Shown piece after piece: positions 1-10,232 of a stretch of DNA of 64,000 bases. The stretch is from Hymenochaete sp. R1 (Eukaryota > Basidiomycota > Agaricomycetes > Hymenochaetales > Hymenochaetaceae): positions 124,001 through 188,000 of the forward strand of contig JAFREE010000028.1 of NCBI GenBank assembly GCA_019400425.1, written 5' to 3'. Positions within the stretch are counted from its first letter, which is position 1. Every line of letters begins with the position of its first letter. The notes under the pieces are model-generated. The model did not search any database, was not told the origin of the DNA, and saw only the letters and a list, made by a program, of their open reading frames with translations. A program made the translations under genes and the position numbers.

Positions 1-23
1 GAATGTTGCTAATTGTGTTGTAG

Positions 24-749
24 GGCGCCGAGAAACCACAGCAAGACGTGAGCATTGTTCATTTTCCATCAAGATCCACTTATGTGGAGGGCGCGTTGAG
101 CTGACCTATGCCACGCATTTGTTGCCCCATAACTATCCAGTTACAAAGTTCCTCGTCGTCCGTTCGAGTCCGCTCGTCTTGATGCAGAGCTCAAGCTCGC
201 CGGCGAGTATGGTCTCCGTAATAAGCGTGAAATTTGGCGTATCTCGCTCGTCCTATCCAAGATTCGACGTGCCGCTCGTGAGCTACTGAAGCTCGACGCT
301 AAGGACCCCAAGCGACTGTTTGAGGGCAATGCCCTTATTCGCCGTCTTGTGCGCATTGGTGTGCTTGATGAGACTCGTATGCGTCTGGATTACGTGTTGG
401 CGTTGAAGATCGAAGATTTCTTGGAACGTCGTTTGCAGACCCAAGTCTTCAAGCTTGGACTAGCAAAGTCGATTCACCATGCTCGTGTCCTAATTAGGCA
501 ACGTCACATCCGGTACGTTGTAAAGTGTCGACTAGATTATTCTCAAGCTAATTGAGTCTACTTGCATGTGAAAGTGTTGGCAAACAAATCGTCAACGTCC
601 CCTCATTCGTCGTGCGCCTCGACTCTCAAAAACACATCGACTTCGCTCTCTCATCGCCCTACGGCGGAGGACGTCCCGGTCGTGTCAAGAGGAAGCGCGC
701 GGCAGCGGCAGCGAAGAAGGAGGAAGGCGGAGATGACGATGAAGAGTGA
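24..749 (+). CDS. RPS9: 40S ribosomal protein S9 (uS4), 5'-truncated by window edge
   Basis: Structural protein of the small ribosomal subunit, binding the 5' domain of 18S rRNA near the mRNA entry site. Three exons are visible: 24-47, 141-512 and 575-749. Introns begin GTGAGC and GTACGT and end in AG. The translation carries the family hallmarks: [20 protein letters not shown], then [37 protein letters not shown] and [15 protein letters not shown] (S4 RNA-binding fold). The tail is KRK/A/K-rich and ends in DDDEE. Only the first codons (probably Met-Pro) lie in an exon to the left of the window. The gene converges with the poly(A) polymerase gene that ends at 943. Identification is certain; the missing start is due to the window edge, not to damage. 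Confidence 0.96.
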
Positions 750-942
750 TTGCAACGCGCGTTTTTTTCCTTAGTCGTGTCGTTTACCCTTTGAGCCCCA
801 TGTTATATGCCTTGTACTCCAAAATCTTATGTGCATTCTCACATCTTTATCCAAACAAACGTATGTTGTCAAATGAAACGCTTAGAGGTGGGATAGCGCT
901 AGTGTACAAGTCGACGGCGACCAAAGGAAATAACAACAAAAA

Positions 943-2982
943 TTAATACCTATATTGGGGCCCTCTCCCGTGACCTCGATTATATCCAAAATCATTGTTA
1001 CTTACAACGTGCCCTTGATTCATATAATTACTTTGGACTCCATGATGAGGAATCTGAGCGTTCAAAATTGGACCTGCAGAAGCATTAAAAAACTGTTGTC
1101 CCCAGTTCTGGTGTGGGTGTGGATAATGGAAGTTAAACTGAGGAGTAGATGGGACCTGAACATGTTGATGTTGCAAATTAAACCGATGATTATTCCAGTG
1201 TAAGACTGGAAGCTGCTGTGCGTTCTTGTTATACCCTTGATTTGATTTATTCATTGGTATCTGGTTTTGTGTCATGGGGCTTCCGTTCAGAGGACCCGGA
1301 CCGAGGCGTATCGAAGGGTTTCGAGAGATTTTTCGACCTTGGCCACCATGAGAACCTATTGAAGGTACTGACATAAATCCAGGCCCCTTGTTGGCCATGG
1401 AAAGACAACTTTCAGCTGTGCGAGAGAAAGATCCGTTGTCAACAAGAGCCTCCAATGTATTCCGCCTTTCAATATCCTAGGGCAAGTGAGTTTCATGATG
1501 TTAAGCAAAGCACAGAAAATAGGCCTAGCGCTAACCTCATGTGGTATTTTATAAATTTGAGCGAGGATAGACACCGTTTTGTCCGCGGAAGTATCTAAAC
1601 TTGCGTTCTGTAGCACATGCAAGGCTTCCTTAAAGGCATCGACGATCAGAGCAATCTTTCCGCAGCCTTTAGTGATATTGTTCTCTGCGCATGCCTTTAT
1701 TACAAAAATATCCAAGAGGAGTGATCCCTTTCTTACCGGAGTTGAGTATGCATTGGACTGCTAATACTGCCGGACTACCAATCCTTGCTTCCCAATTCTT
1801 GGATTTTTTGGTGAGGATTGTCTTCTCCGAGACCGAAATATAATGGGTGGCGTAAGAGAAATCGTGCCCATAATAACGCAAAAACTCCATCAACAGCATG
1901 CCAAGAGCCTTTTCATCATAGGGAGATTCGAACAATTTGTTGGGACGTCGAGTTGGATTGCGCTATATCAAAGTAGACAGTAGTCAGTAATGAACGCATG
2001 ATCTAACAAGGAATACACAAGCCTGGAGGAAGCTGATGCACATCAACGTTATAGCATAGCTGCTTAAAGTTTGTTGAGAGGCGTCGTTCAGATCACGAAG
2101 AGAAAGAAAAGCTTTAATAGCAAGGACGAGACATTTCAACGCGGGTAAATCATTCAAGTATTGCTTGATTAAGGGTATCGCTCGCGCTCCGGAATCTTCG
2201 TCGTTGCGAATGCTAATGTCAACGCTGAATTCTCCTAGTCCTTCGCTCGTAGCAAACGTGATAATGGGAACACGGGCACTAAATATCCTGTTCACCCATT
2301 TCGTGACTCCTGATTTCCGAATAAGATCTCCCATGGACGCCAATCGACTCTTCTTCGCTGCATCAGTAAAGGACGGTGTTGAATCGAAAGATACAACGAG
2401 ATCGATGTCGCTAAAACGCGGGCGCACTCGTCAATGCAGGGTCGCACGAACACGAATTAACTCACCCTCCGGTCAACTCGAGTCCTGTCGCATTGCTACC
2501 GAAAACCAGTAGATTCGCATCCGCCCAGCGTTTCTTGAGGATCTTTTCAATACACGAAACAACGATTTGTCGCGCTTCCCTCTCTGATTTGGACTAGTTA
2601 TCAGCATATAAGGCAGTACTCTTAGTCATAAGACGGACCCTTGTCACTCGGTACAATATAGTCAATGAATTTGCAGAGCTCGTCGTGAATACTGTCATTG
2701 GTTACACAAAAAAGAATTATAGTTTCAAGAATTGGTCACGCACAACACTTCCTTAGACTTTGAAGGATCCGATCCATTATTCTCTATCCACGGATAAGCA
2801 GAAAGACGCGGGCGTCTCCTGCGAGATTCGGCCTCCTCATCCTCCGCAGCGGATGCTCTCCGTTTCCGAGGCAATCGACTCCCTTCAAAGGCCGAACTAC
2901 TGGAAGTTGAAGGTGATATACGGGAGAGTAAACTAGCCGCTGACGACGACGAGTTAGTCGCTGTCGCGGTAGAGGCCTGCAT
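943..2982 (-). CDS. TRF4: non-canonical poly(A) RNA polymerase, Trf4/5-Cid14-PAPD5 family
   Basis: Nuclear nucleotidyltransferase that in yeasts adds short oligo(A) tails to aberrant RNAs within the TRAMP complex for exosome decay. Reading on the minus strand: a disordered Ser-rich, Arg-rich N-terminus (first ~65 residues), then PWIENN. The catalytic signature FGSNATGLEL...GGDIDLVV (G-S plus DxD) is created by splicing the intron 2465-2411. The third acidic position is in VDISI. The PAP-associated domain follows (MLLMEFLRYYGHDF, then NNITKGCGKIALIVDAF). The C-terminus is Asn/Gln/His/Pro-rich and probably disordered. Introns are ~50-60 nt. Total about 580 residues, near the Trf4 size. A TCACGTG element lies 119 bp before the ATG. 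The family is certain; orthology to Trf4 rather than another PAPD5-like paralogue is inferred. Confidence 0.9.
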
Positions 2983-3100
2983 CTGGTACTACACTGGAAG
3001 TGTTGATGTGATTGCGAGAGAGTGGTGAGCTGACAAGGACGTGTGCCACACCGCCTGTTAGGCCGGCCTCGACACACAGCCACTCGATCGACAGTCAAAT

Positions 3101-3106
3101 CACGTG
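3101..3106. promoter_or_regulatory. CACGTG E-box upstream of the Trf4-like gene
   Basis: Palindromic CACGTG (context TCACGTGC) 119 bp upstream of the ATG at 2982. This is the core bound by bHLH/Cbf1-type factors in fungi. It is one of five similarly placed copies in the window; function is inferred. Confidence 0.4.
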
Positions 3107-3285
3107 CATCAATTGTAAGCAACTTGAGCAAAGCCTCTTTCCTTCTTAAAAAAGACTAGACTTCGAAGTTCCCAATTTTAATATGCAGTACAAAAATATA
3201 TTTCACCATGCAGCATGCGAACAACAGACGTAATTCATACAGCAAAAGATATTGGAGCAGGAAAGAAAGGCTACGGAATCACAAG

Positions 3286-4261
3286 TTAATCGACATCGAT
3301 CTCATCATCCGCGCTGGCTACCGCCTTCTTTCCCCTGGCTTTCTTCGGAGGTGTGGGTTTCTTTTCCATTTGCGATGATTGGATAGCAGACACCCGAGCA
3401 ACAAGAGTCTTAAAAAAGATTAATATCAGTAAGAATTTCACGAGATGTAAATTCATCAAGGAAATAAGTAATGAGAATAATGAAGTGATGTCAGCACCAA
3501 AGAGTCGGACGGACGCGAGGTACATCGAACGTCACCCGATAGCGACATGGTGCACTCTCTGCAAGAGTTTGATCGGCTCCTACGAAGGAAGTTTTTCTTG
3601 CAAACATTTCTACGCCCTTCCTTCATAAGCCGTGAAGCGAGTCCAGAGGGTTCTAACGAGATTGCGAATCGAGAAAAAAAAAGAGCAATGAAAGAAGCCA
3701 AATAAAACGAAAGAGAATACAAAATGCAATGCAAAAGAAAGCTCAAAAAAGTCGGGTGGACACACCTTCGCAAGGTCAGGGCGGTAACCAGACTTCGACT
3801 TTCTTGAAGCAATACCAGCAGCGCGTCGAGGACCAGACCCTCTCCGGACGGTCGTAGTATTGCGAGCTTCTTTCACAGCGTATGGAGACGCCTTAGTCTT
3901 GCGCGCTGTGATCTGGATACCCGAAGGACTCTCAGAAACGTGGAAAGTCTACAATAGAGTTAACGAACATCAAATGAGCTCTATTTAAGAATGACATGCC
4001 TTCGAGTTCGCAAGACCAGAGTATTTGTAGGAATGGAGGTTTGTCAAGTTACCCTACAAAGTACAATCGAATGAACATTATATTCAATACGATTTAGGTG
4101 GCACATACCGGCTCCTTCGAGAAGATAGGACCTTCTCGGACGGTGTCCACTTTGAAGGCATTCGAATTCTGAGATGCAGATTCAAAGTTTCAATAGGATT
4201 CTCCCAGTACAAGATATGGAAATCTCACGCGGATGAGGAGCCAGATAAGATCGTTGGACAT
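3286..4261 (-). CDS. RPL28: 60S ribosomal protein L28 (eL28)
   Basis: Large-subunit ribosomal protein found only in eukaryotes. The protein begins MSNDLIWLLIR, matching the eL28 start pattern. It continues with FSKEPGNLTNLHSYKYSGLAN (NNL...Y.GL motif), the basic stretch RRAAGIASRKSKSGYRPDL, and an acidic end ADDEIDVD. There are at least five short exons. Most introns are ~50-70 nt, but the last one (3765-3409) is 357 nt. About 150 residues, slightly longer than animal eL28. It is transcribed in the same direction as the Trf4-like gene downstream. Acidic tails and long introns are common in fungal ribosomal protein genes. Yeast Saccharomyces lacks eL28, so its presence fits a basidiomycete. 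Confidence 0.92.
3409..3765 (-). other. RPL28: unusually long intron of RPL28
   Basis: 357-nt intron with donor GTGTGT and acceptor TTTTTTAAG. It is about six times longer than its neighbours. Long ribosomal-protein introns often host snoRNAs. A UGAUGA at 3458-3453 and a CUGA at 3429-3426 are present, but too close together for a standard C/D snoRNA. No RNA gene can be claimed. Confidence 0.55.
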
Positions 4262-4646
4262 TTTGACGGCGTACAGTACTCGTCGACAGTGAGTTCTTTT
4301 CATTAGCTTAGTTTGCGGACGTACGGACAAGCGTCGCTTATGTCAGCCAAGTCTGCTATACAGGACATCTTATCTTATCTCGAAGAAAGACCGCAAGTTT
4401 TTTTTTTCACTTGAATTGTGCGTTGCTCTCCGATAAGACGACATCTTCCTTCTCAGGTATGATATTACTTTATTTAAAAAAATTATCTTGCAAGAGTCCT
4501 TTCACTACAAGAATGGTACCAAGAGAAATTTTAGAATGTACACATCAGTGTCAATGTTGGGGTATTTACTTATGCATGGTATCGTAAACAATCAACAGAT
4601 TGAGAAATGGAATACATGGCAAGGTAACTGAGAGCGACGTATGCAT
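4262..4646. other. RPL28 upstream region / 3' flank of the glycosyltransferase gene
   Basis: 385 bp between two minus-strand genes, with a T-tract near 4398-4407 and CTTATCTTATCTC. It presumably holds the RPL28 promoter. I see no coding potential. Confidence 0.5.
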
Positions 4647-6456
4647 TCACCACAACCTGTTTGTTATGTATGTATGATTTCGACTGAGTCTCAGCACGAC
4701 CACGTTCGAGCTCAAGCTGGAAAACTACGGATTTCGATAGTGAGTTGACGTATTCTTGGAAGAGGCGATACTAACTTACCCCATTACCAATGAAAACCTC
4801 TGAGCGCATAGCAATAGACATATCTATCGCTTGTCCTACGAGTCTTTGCTCCGGAGTGAGCGTCAAGTCTCTACTGCTTGAAACTCTTTCCCAGCCTCCC
4901 ATTCGTCTGATCTTATCTTTTAAACCAGCAACCCACGTGGGCCGACCATTCGTCAAGATGTACACGCGTTTGAGTCCTTCGCCTTCCTTTGACTCCCTGA
5001 CCTCAGTAATTTTCTTGATAATTTCATCATCTGTGGGCCAACAATGCGACATGTACTGCTTTCTCAGTTCCCTATTTCTCGCGTGGTCTTCAATGGTTGT
5101 AAGATTCAGGTCTTCGTTCGGCGGGATATCGAAACGATCGGGTAGAGCTGAGTTTCTGAGCCAGCCCATGTATGTGCTATGCCAGCCCGCCAAGTTCTTG
5201 CAATGCTCTTGATAATCACCCTTGCGGATATGCAGGGCTAAGAGCCCAGGGATAGGTGTATTTTGATCGGCCGAGAGCTTTTCGTACTTGCTGTACGGCA
5301 GAAAAGACAGAGTAGGTCGACTTGGAGCGAACAAACGTGCATTGGACTTGACAGCGTTGTTGACCAAAGTCGACCATCCAAAGCTTTTGAGGATAGGTGA
5401 TTGCAGGAATTGGTCCAGAAAAGGCAGAAGTCGATCTCCGTCACCAAACAACCTACATAACATCGCTCATGCTAGATTAGCCTCGGGTCACTGTACAACA
5501 TGTAAATTGACTTACAAGAAAGTAAACACCTGAAACGACTGGTCTACCTGAAAACATTGAGCGGTCGAGTTGCGAAGTAATGATGACCATTCATCCATCA
5601 AGATGGTCGCGTTCGCTTCTGGACCAAGGGTCCCGTTCACGCCGTTGATCACATCAGTCTTTACGATGAGTGGTTTGCGACACATTGTTTCATAGTAGTC
5701 CTTGGTAACTGCTCTAGGCGATTGGATGCCGTCTGGGAAAGCGCCTCCGACATTGGGTCCTGCAAATACATGAAAAACTGGACGCAAAAAGTAGGAAGGA
5801 ATGGATAGTCACCTGAAATCATCGCAGAAAAAGGGATTTTAGATGGAATAAGTGTCCCGTTAAAGATTGAGAATGGTTCTGAATCGTTCTGGTTCCAGAC
5901 GTATCTGTCGAACACGAATCTGTAAAAGATTTCAGCAGCGTTTCATATTCACAACGGAACATATTGACTCGCGTTCTATTTGAAATATATGCAAGGTGTG
6001 CTAAAAATAGTTGTTCTTGAAGAGCATTGTTAAATCCTACATCTGTAGGATAAGCATATATAAATACGAGCACGGCAAAGCAGAAAGGGAGTAGCCCTTA
6101 CTCTTTACATGATTTGCTGCATAGAAAAATCGTGCGTTCTCGCCTTCTGGGTAGGGCAAGGACGAGTTTTGCTGAGGCAAATTTAGCTCGAGGTCGCGCC
6201 ACTCCTGAAATGAAGGAGGCATTCGAGTTTCCAAGAAGTCAGGTTCCTTTTGTTTCAAGCTCCCCATCCAAGTCGGTAGTCTTGACCATACAGAGTAGAT
6301 CGAAAGTGAGGTAGCCAGAGCTATCACAAATTTTGCACGTTTCCTGGAACTTCGTCGTTTCCGAGGCACATTATGAGTGTTTACGATAGGTGACGGTAGG
6401 CTTGTGAAACCGGGTCCGGAGGAGCGCCTTTTCTTCGTCCGATACTTGCCTATCAT
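4647..6456 (-). CDS. type II membrane O-fucosyltransferase-like glycosyltransferase
   Basis: Probable Golgi/ER lumenal enzyme. The N-terminus is basic (KYRTKKRRSS, RKRRSSRKRAK) and followed by a single hydrophobic segment FVIALATSLSIYSVW, giving type II topology. The lumenal part has NNALQEQLFLAHLAYISNRT near its start. Midway is LLALHIRKGDYQEHC, which resembles the conserved HIRRGDF motif of GDP-fucose protein O-fucosyltransferases. The protein ends EVFIGNG, then FSSLSSNVVVLRLSR, split by the last intron. Several N-x-S/T sites occur. About 490 residues in six or so exons. The ORF is open upstream to an ATG at 6564, so 36 extra residues are possible; I chose the ATG directly before the basic region. 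Sugar donor and target are unknown. Confidence 0.72.
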
Positions 6457-6564
6457 GCTGAGCAAGGGATAAATAGTGATATATGAAGCAGTAATACAAG
6501 AGGTCAGAGAATTGCTACCATCAGTTCGACCTTGCTTATCTGGCCTGCTGGATGGTGACGACAA

Positions 6565-7092
6565 AGGGAAGTGTGCAACGGTTAGCGCAAGCTAGGGATG
6601 TGTTCTACGTCGACGCTTCGATCGTGGCTTGTCTGTTTTGATGCGGATGAGAAGCGGTTCGGACATTGCGACTATTGCTTTAGCCGGCTGTACCGACTCG
6701 GACGCCAACAACATAGAGCTGTGGTGCAGGATATGGAGTCACCCGAAGGATGAAATATTCGCATCAGCGTCAGTCATCAAGAGCATGAGAACGGATACGT
6801 GTGATTCTGGCCTCTCCGTCTTTGTACGCTTCTCAAGTTGAAGTTCTCCTTTCTGACTCTAAAGCTGCTGAGACTGGCTGGCTGAGACAGACTTTCGCGA
6901 ATCGCGCCGCGCCAAAGATAGTAGATGACGGTGATCACTGATCGGCATAATAGTCCGCCGCCTTCCTTTTCAGTAGCATTCGGGGACTCGGGCGGTCGCG
7001 ACGTCACTGCTTGTTTAATGTGCTTATCCCGTTTCTCCCTCTCACACAACAGTCAAATGTTGCTCGATACATCTTGACCTCTATCCACCACC
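6565..7092. promoter_or_regulatory. divergent intergenic region
   Basis: About 0.5 kb between divergently transcribed glycosyltransferase and RhoGEF genes; it must contain both promoters. Pyrimidine-rich sequence precedes the RhoGEF ATG (TCCCTCTCACAC, then CCTCTATCCACCACC). No ORF here looks genuine. Confidence 0.5.
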
Positions 7093-9908
7093 ATGAGTAG
7101 GTCTTTCATATAATCAAATTATGTAGCTGTCTCAGAGTCATTCATGATGTTGCTCAGCAGCCAACGGCAATACTTCAGTTGCATTTCCTTCTTCCGAGCC
7201 CCCACTTCCAAATACTGGACAGATCGCCTCTCCTTCGTCTCCGCCTCGACTGCAGCATCTCTTGTCTTTTCGGAGAATCTCGATCCCGACTGCTCCTACA
7301 CTCCTCAAAAGGCAGTCGTCCAATAGCATAACCTCTCATGAATCTAGCCGGGCTCAAGGGATGCCGTCTTCTGTGGCAGACGGTCAAGTGCCGAACCGTA
7401 CTGTTCCTAACAAGCTCGTACACCGACCTTTCTCGATGGAGTCCAACATACGTTCGCCAAGAAAGCGGAGGGACAGCGCGAAGCCGCCGGATGCTGGTCG
7501 AGCCGCAAAGAGATCGAGAATCATATTTGAGTTTTATGACACTGAACAAGCATATGTCGATGGATTGGAATTAATTTATTCGGTGAATGCCACAGCGCCA
7601 GCACTTCCACTCGAAACACATAAACTAACTTGAGGCTCAAGCATTTTTTATCTCCGCTTATAGAATCCCTGGACACCACGTCACCTCTTCTAAACCGAGA
7701 GGACCTCATGTCCGTATTTTCGAATTTCATTGACATTTGGAATCTGCATCGTTCTTTTTACTCCTCCTTGACCGACTTATTGTCGCCTTCTTTATCATCA
7801 CGAATAAATCCCCCTTCGCTTTCTCCTGTTCTTATATCCCATTTCCCCTACTTTTCATTATATACCCCATTCATCACTAGCTTCCCTGAAGTTATGGCAC
7901 GCCTTCAAGAACTACAAGTCTCAAATGAGGCCTTTGATATATTCATCCGCGGTAAGGAACTGGACCCTCGATGCGGAAAGCTCAAACTCAGGGACTGGAT
8001 GTTGACTATTGTGCAACGTTGTCCGCGGTATCTTCTACTTCTGAAGGATCTAATTGGGTGTACGGACCAGGATGACCTCGAACGCGCGAGTCTGGAGTCT
8101 TCTCATACGCAATTGTCAAAAAGTGAGTTGAAGCCTTCCTAGATCTATCAAAATTTTCCGCCTGCTTATTCAGGAAGCAGTAACGTCTTCTTTGGACACA
8201 TCTGTCCATGCTCATGCGCAGACTCTCGAACTTTTGAACCTACAACGCAACACAAATAATCCCACAATACAATTCATCACGCCAGGTCGTGCATTCCTCA
8301 GGAGAGGGACGCTTATGCAGCTTGATAACTCGTCGCAACTCAAAGAGAGGGAGTTTCTACTCTTCTCAGACTGCTTAATATGGCTCGCGAATGAACGAAT
8401 GATCGAGGCGGAATGGCTTCATAAACGCGATTCTTTAGAAGGGCCAAGCGCATGGAATCCTGGAAAACGTCCCGAATTTAAGAGGACGCGAAGCAGAAGC
8501 GAGAACGAAGTTCCAGACATAGCAAAACGCCGTCGTAGGCCAGGCTTTGGAGGACCGACGAAATCGGGCTTGGGTAGCGCAGGAATCGAGGAAAAATGGT
8601 GGTTCAAAGGAAAAGTCGACTTGATCGATTGTGAAGTGGTCTTGAATGCTAGCAGGGAGCGGGATGACAAACGTCGCCTGGATATTCTCAACCCGGAAAT
8701 GTCTTTTTCGATGTATGCGGATACCGAAGCGTTACGAGATGATTGGGTCGCGGACATTCGAGGAGCGAAGGCATCGTTACTAGTGTCGCTGAATGTTATG
8801 CATCCCAACTCAACTTTGACATCCTCGACTTCGAACAATCACATACGGAGATCTCTCCAAGCATTACCTTATCTTCCTGAAGGAGAGGAGAATCAGGGGC
8901 AGCCACGAAGAGGGAGAGTGGATCATTTCGTTCCGGCCGTTTGGGTTCCCGACGGGAAGACAGGCGCGTGCATGAGATGTGGCAAATCATTTAGCTGGCG
9001 GAGACGAAGGCACCATTGTCGCCTTTGTGGACGCTGCGTGTGTTCTGGGTGTTCGGAAAGAGTAAGCGTGATTTCAGCTATCAGTGACTATAGTCATTCT
9101 GAACGGCAATCAATAGACATTCTTTATTTCAGATCTGAATGCAAAGGTTCCTAGCAAATCTGCTCGCGCCTGCAATGCATGTTATGACACAGTTTTTCCT
9201 TTGGTCGAAGCGTCTGGATCTGAGAGTACGGTAAAACCATCTCAGACAGGCTCTACGTTATCAAGTTTCCCTTCGTGGAAAACGCAAAAGCCGGTCGCGC
9301 GTGTCAATGCCAATCCGTCATCTTTGATGGCTTTACAGACGCAGTCTGGCTCACCATCAAGAATGGACGTGATTCGAAGATCAAAGGCTCGCCCTCTTAG
9401 TCATCCTGTGATTCCGCATATCTTTGTCGAGTCTTTAGAGAACTTGAATCCAGGAACAAGTGATCATAAGCCGGGCGTCGAGCCAGCGAGCTTTGATAGC
9501 TCATCGGACTCGAGACAACTGCACCCGCAATCACAACCATATGAGGACCCATCGAGGTCAGTACTCAGCCTACAGACAACGAACCCGGGCGACGCAGACG
9601 TTCCAACTGCGTACGATGAACTGTCTCCGCGTACACGAAAGCGATTTTCCATGCCCGCGATCGCGCTTCAGACAACACCCGTCACGGCTTTGCCGAGAGC
9701 AAGCGGAGAGGGTCGTTCCAAGAGGTTTTCCCTTGTACTTGGTCATAATGGGCGACATAAAGCATCCCTTGATCAAGCAAAGACTGTGGAAGGGAACACA
9801 TTGGAAAGTGGAGCTAGTGCTGAGGATGGCGAGTCAGATCTTCGGCGTGGGGTAGCCGCAGTCAAGTTGCAAGAGCTGCTAGGGAAAGTAAATGATGCAC
9901 GTATTTAA
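7093..9908 (+). CDS. FYVE-domain Rho guanine nucleotide exchange factor (DH-PH-FYVE, Don1/FGD-like)
   Basis: Activates a Rho-family GTPase (Cdc42/Rac type) on PI3P-containing endosomal membranes. The proposed start is ATGA|GTAGGT at 7093, spliced to an exon beginning near 7158-7161. Order: Ser/Pro-rich N-terminus; DH domain (FEFYDTEQAYVDGLELIYS, HFLSPLIESLD, and the late DH helix QRCPRYLLLLKDLI); PH domain (~8300-8800, with an Arg/Lys insert); FYVE zinc finger (WVPDGKTGACMRCGKSF, RRRRHHCRLCGRCVCSGCS). The FYVE is completed across an intron with TFFISDLNA. The C-terminus is Ser/Pro-rich. About 860 residues. Ustilago Don1 has this architecture and acts in septation; orthology is inferred. An intron splits the DH domain at 7583-7630. 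The FYVE intron uses the CAATAG acceptor, because the later TTTCAG would shift the frame. Confidence 0.88.
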
Positions 9909-10232
9909 TGTCTTGTTTTGTGTAGCCTGTATATGTTATTGTCTAGAAGTAATTTCTTGGAACTGCATACGCTCATATACATATTATGTGGTGGAACCTA
10001 CTTTTATCTAGAATATTAGAATATTAATGTGAAAAGACTTTGAAGAGCTCTCTTGCTTCTACAGTTTGAGCAGTTTATGTAATAATAAGACGATCACGTG
10101 CCTCAAATTTGACGACGCGCTTGAAGAGCTTGAGGTAGTCGCACAGCACGCACGCAAGTTGACTTTCAACCACTAGCTCATTACCCAGCACGCCCGTCCA
10201 TCTGCTCTCTGAACATTTCGCCGAGGCTCGAA
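9909..10232. other. intergenic, promoter of the coiled-coil gene
   Basis: 324 bp, AT-rich at the left end. It holds a CACGTG element at 10095-10100 and a pyrimidine-rich stretch before the ATG at 10233. No coding signal. Confidence 0.5.
10095..10100. promoter_or_regulatory. CACGTG E-box upstream of the coiled-coil gene
   Basis: TCACGTGC 133 bp upstream of the ATG at 10233; same element and similar spacing as at four other genes here. Confidence 0.4.

Noticed and set aside
3426..3458. C/D-box snoRNA in the RPL28 intron
   Set aside because: UGAUGA and CUGA are only about 23 nt apart with no terminal stem; too short for a standard guide RNA.
8192..9154. Reading the FYVE exon straight to the stop after SECKGS
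   Set aside because: This reads through an intron; using acceptor CAATAG restores TFFISDLNA and the last Cys pairs of the FYVE finger.
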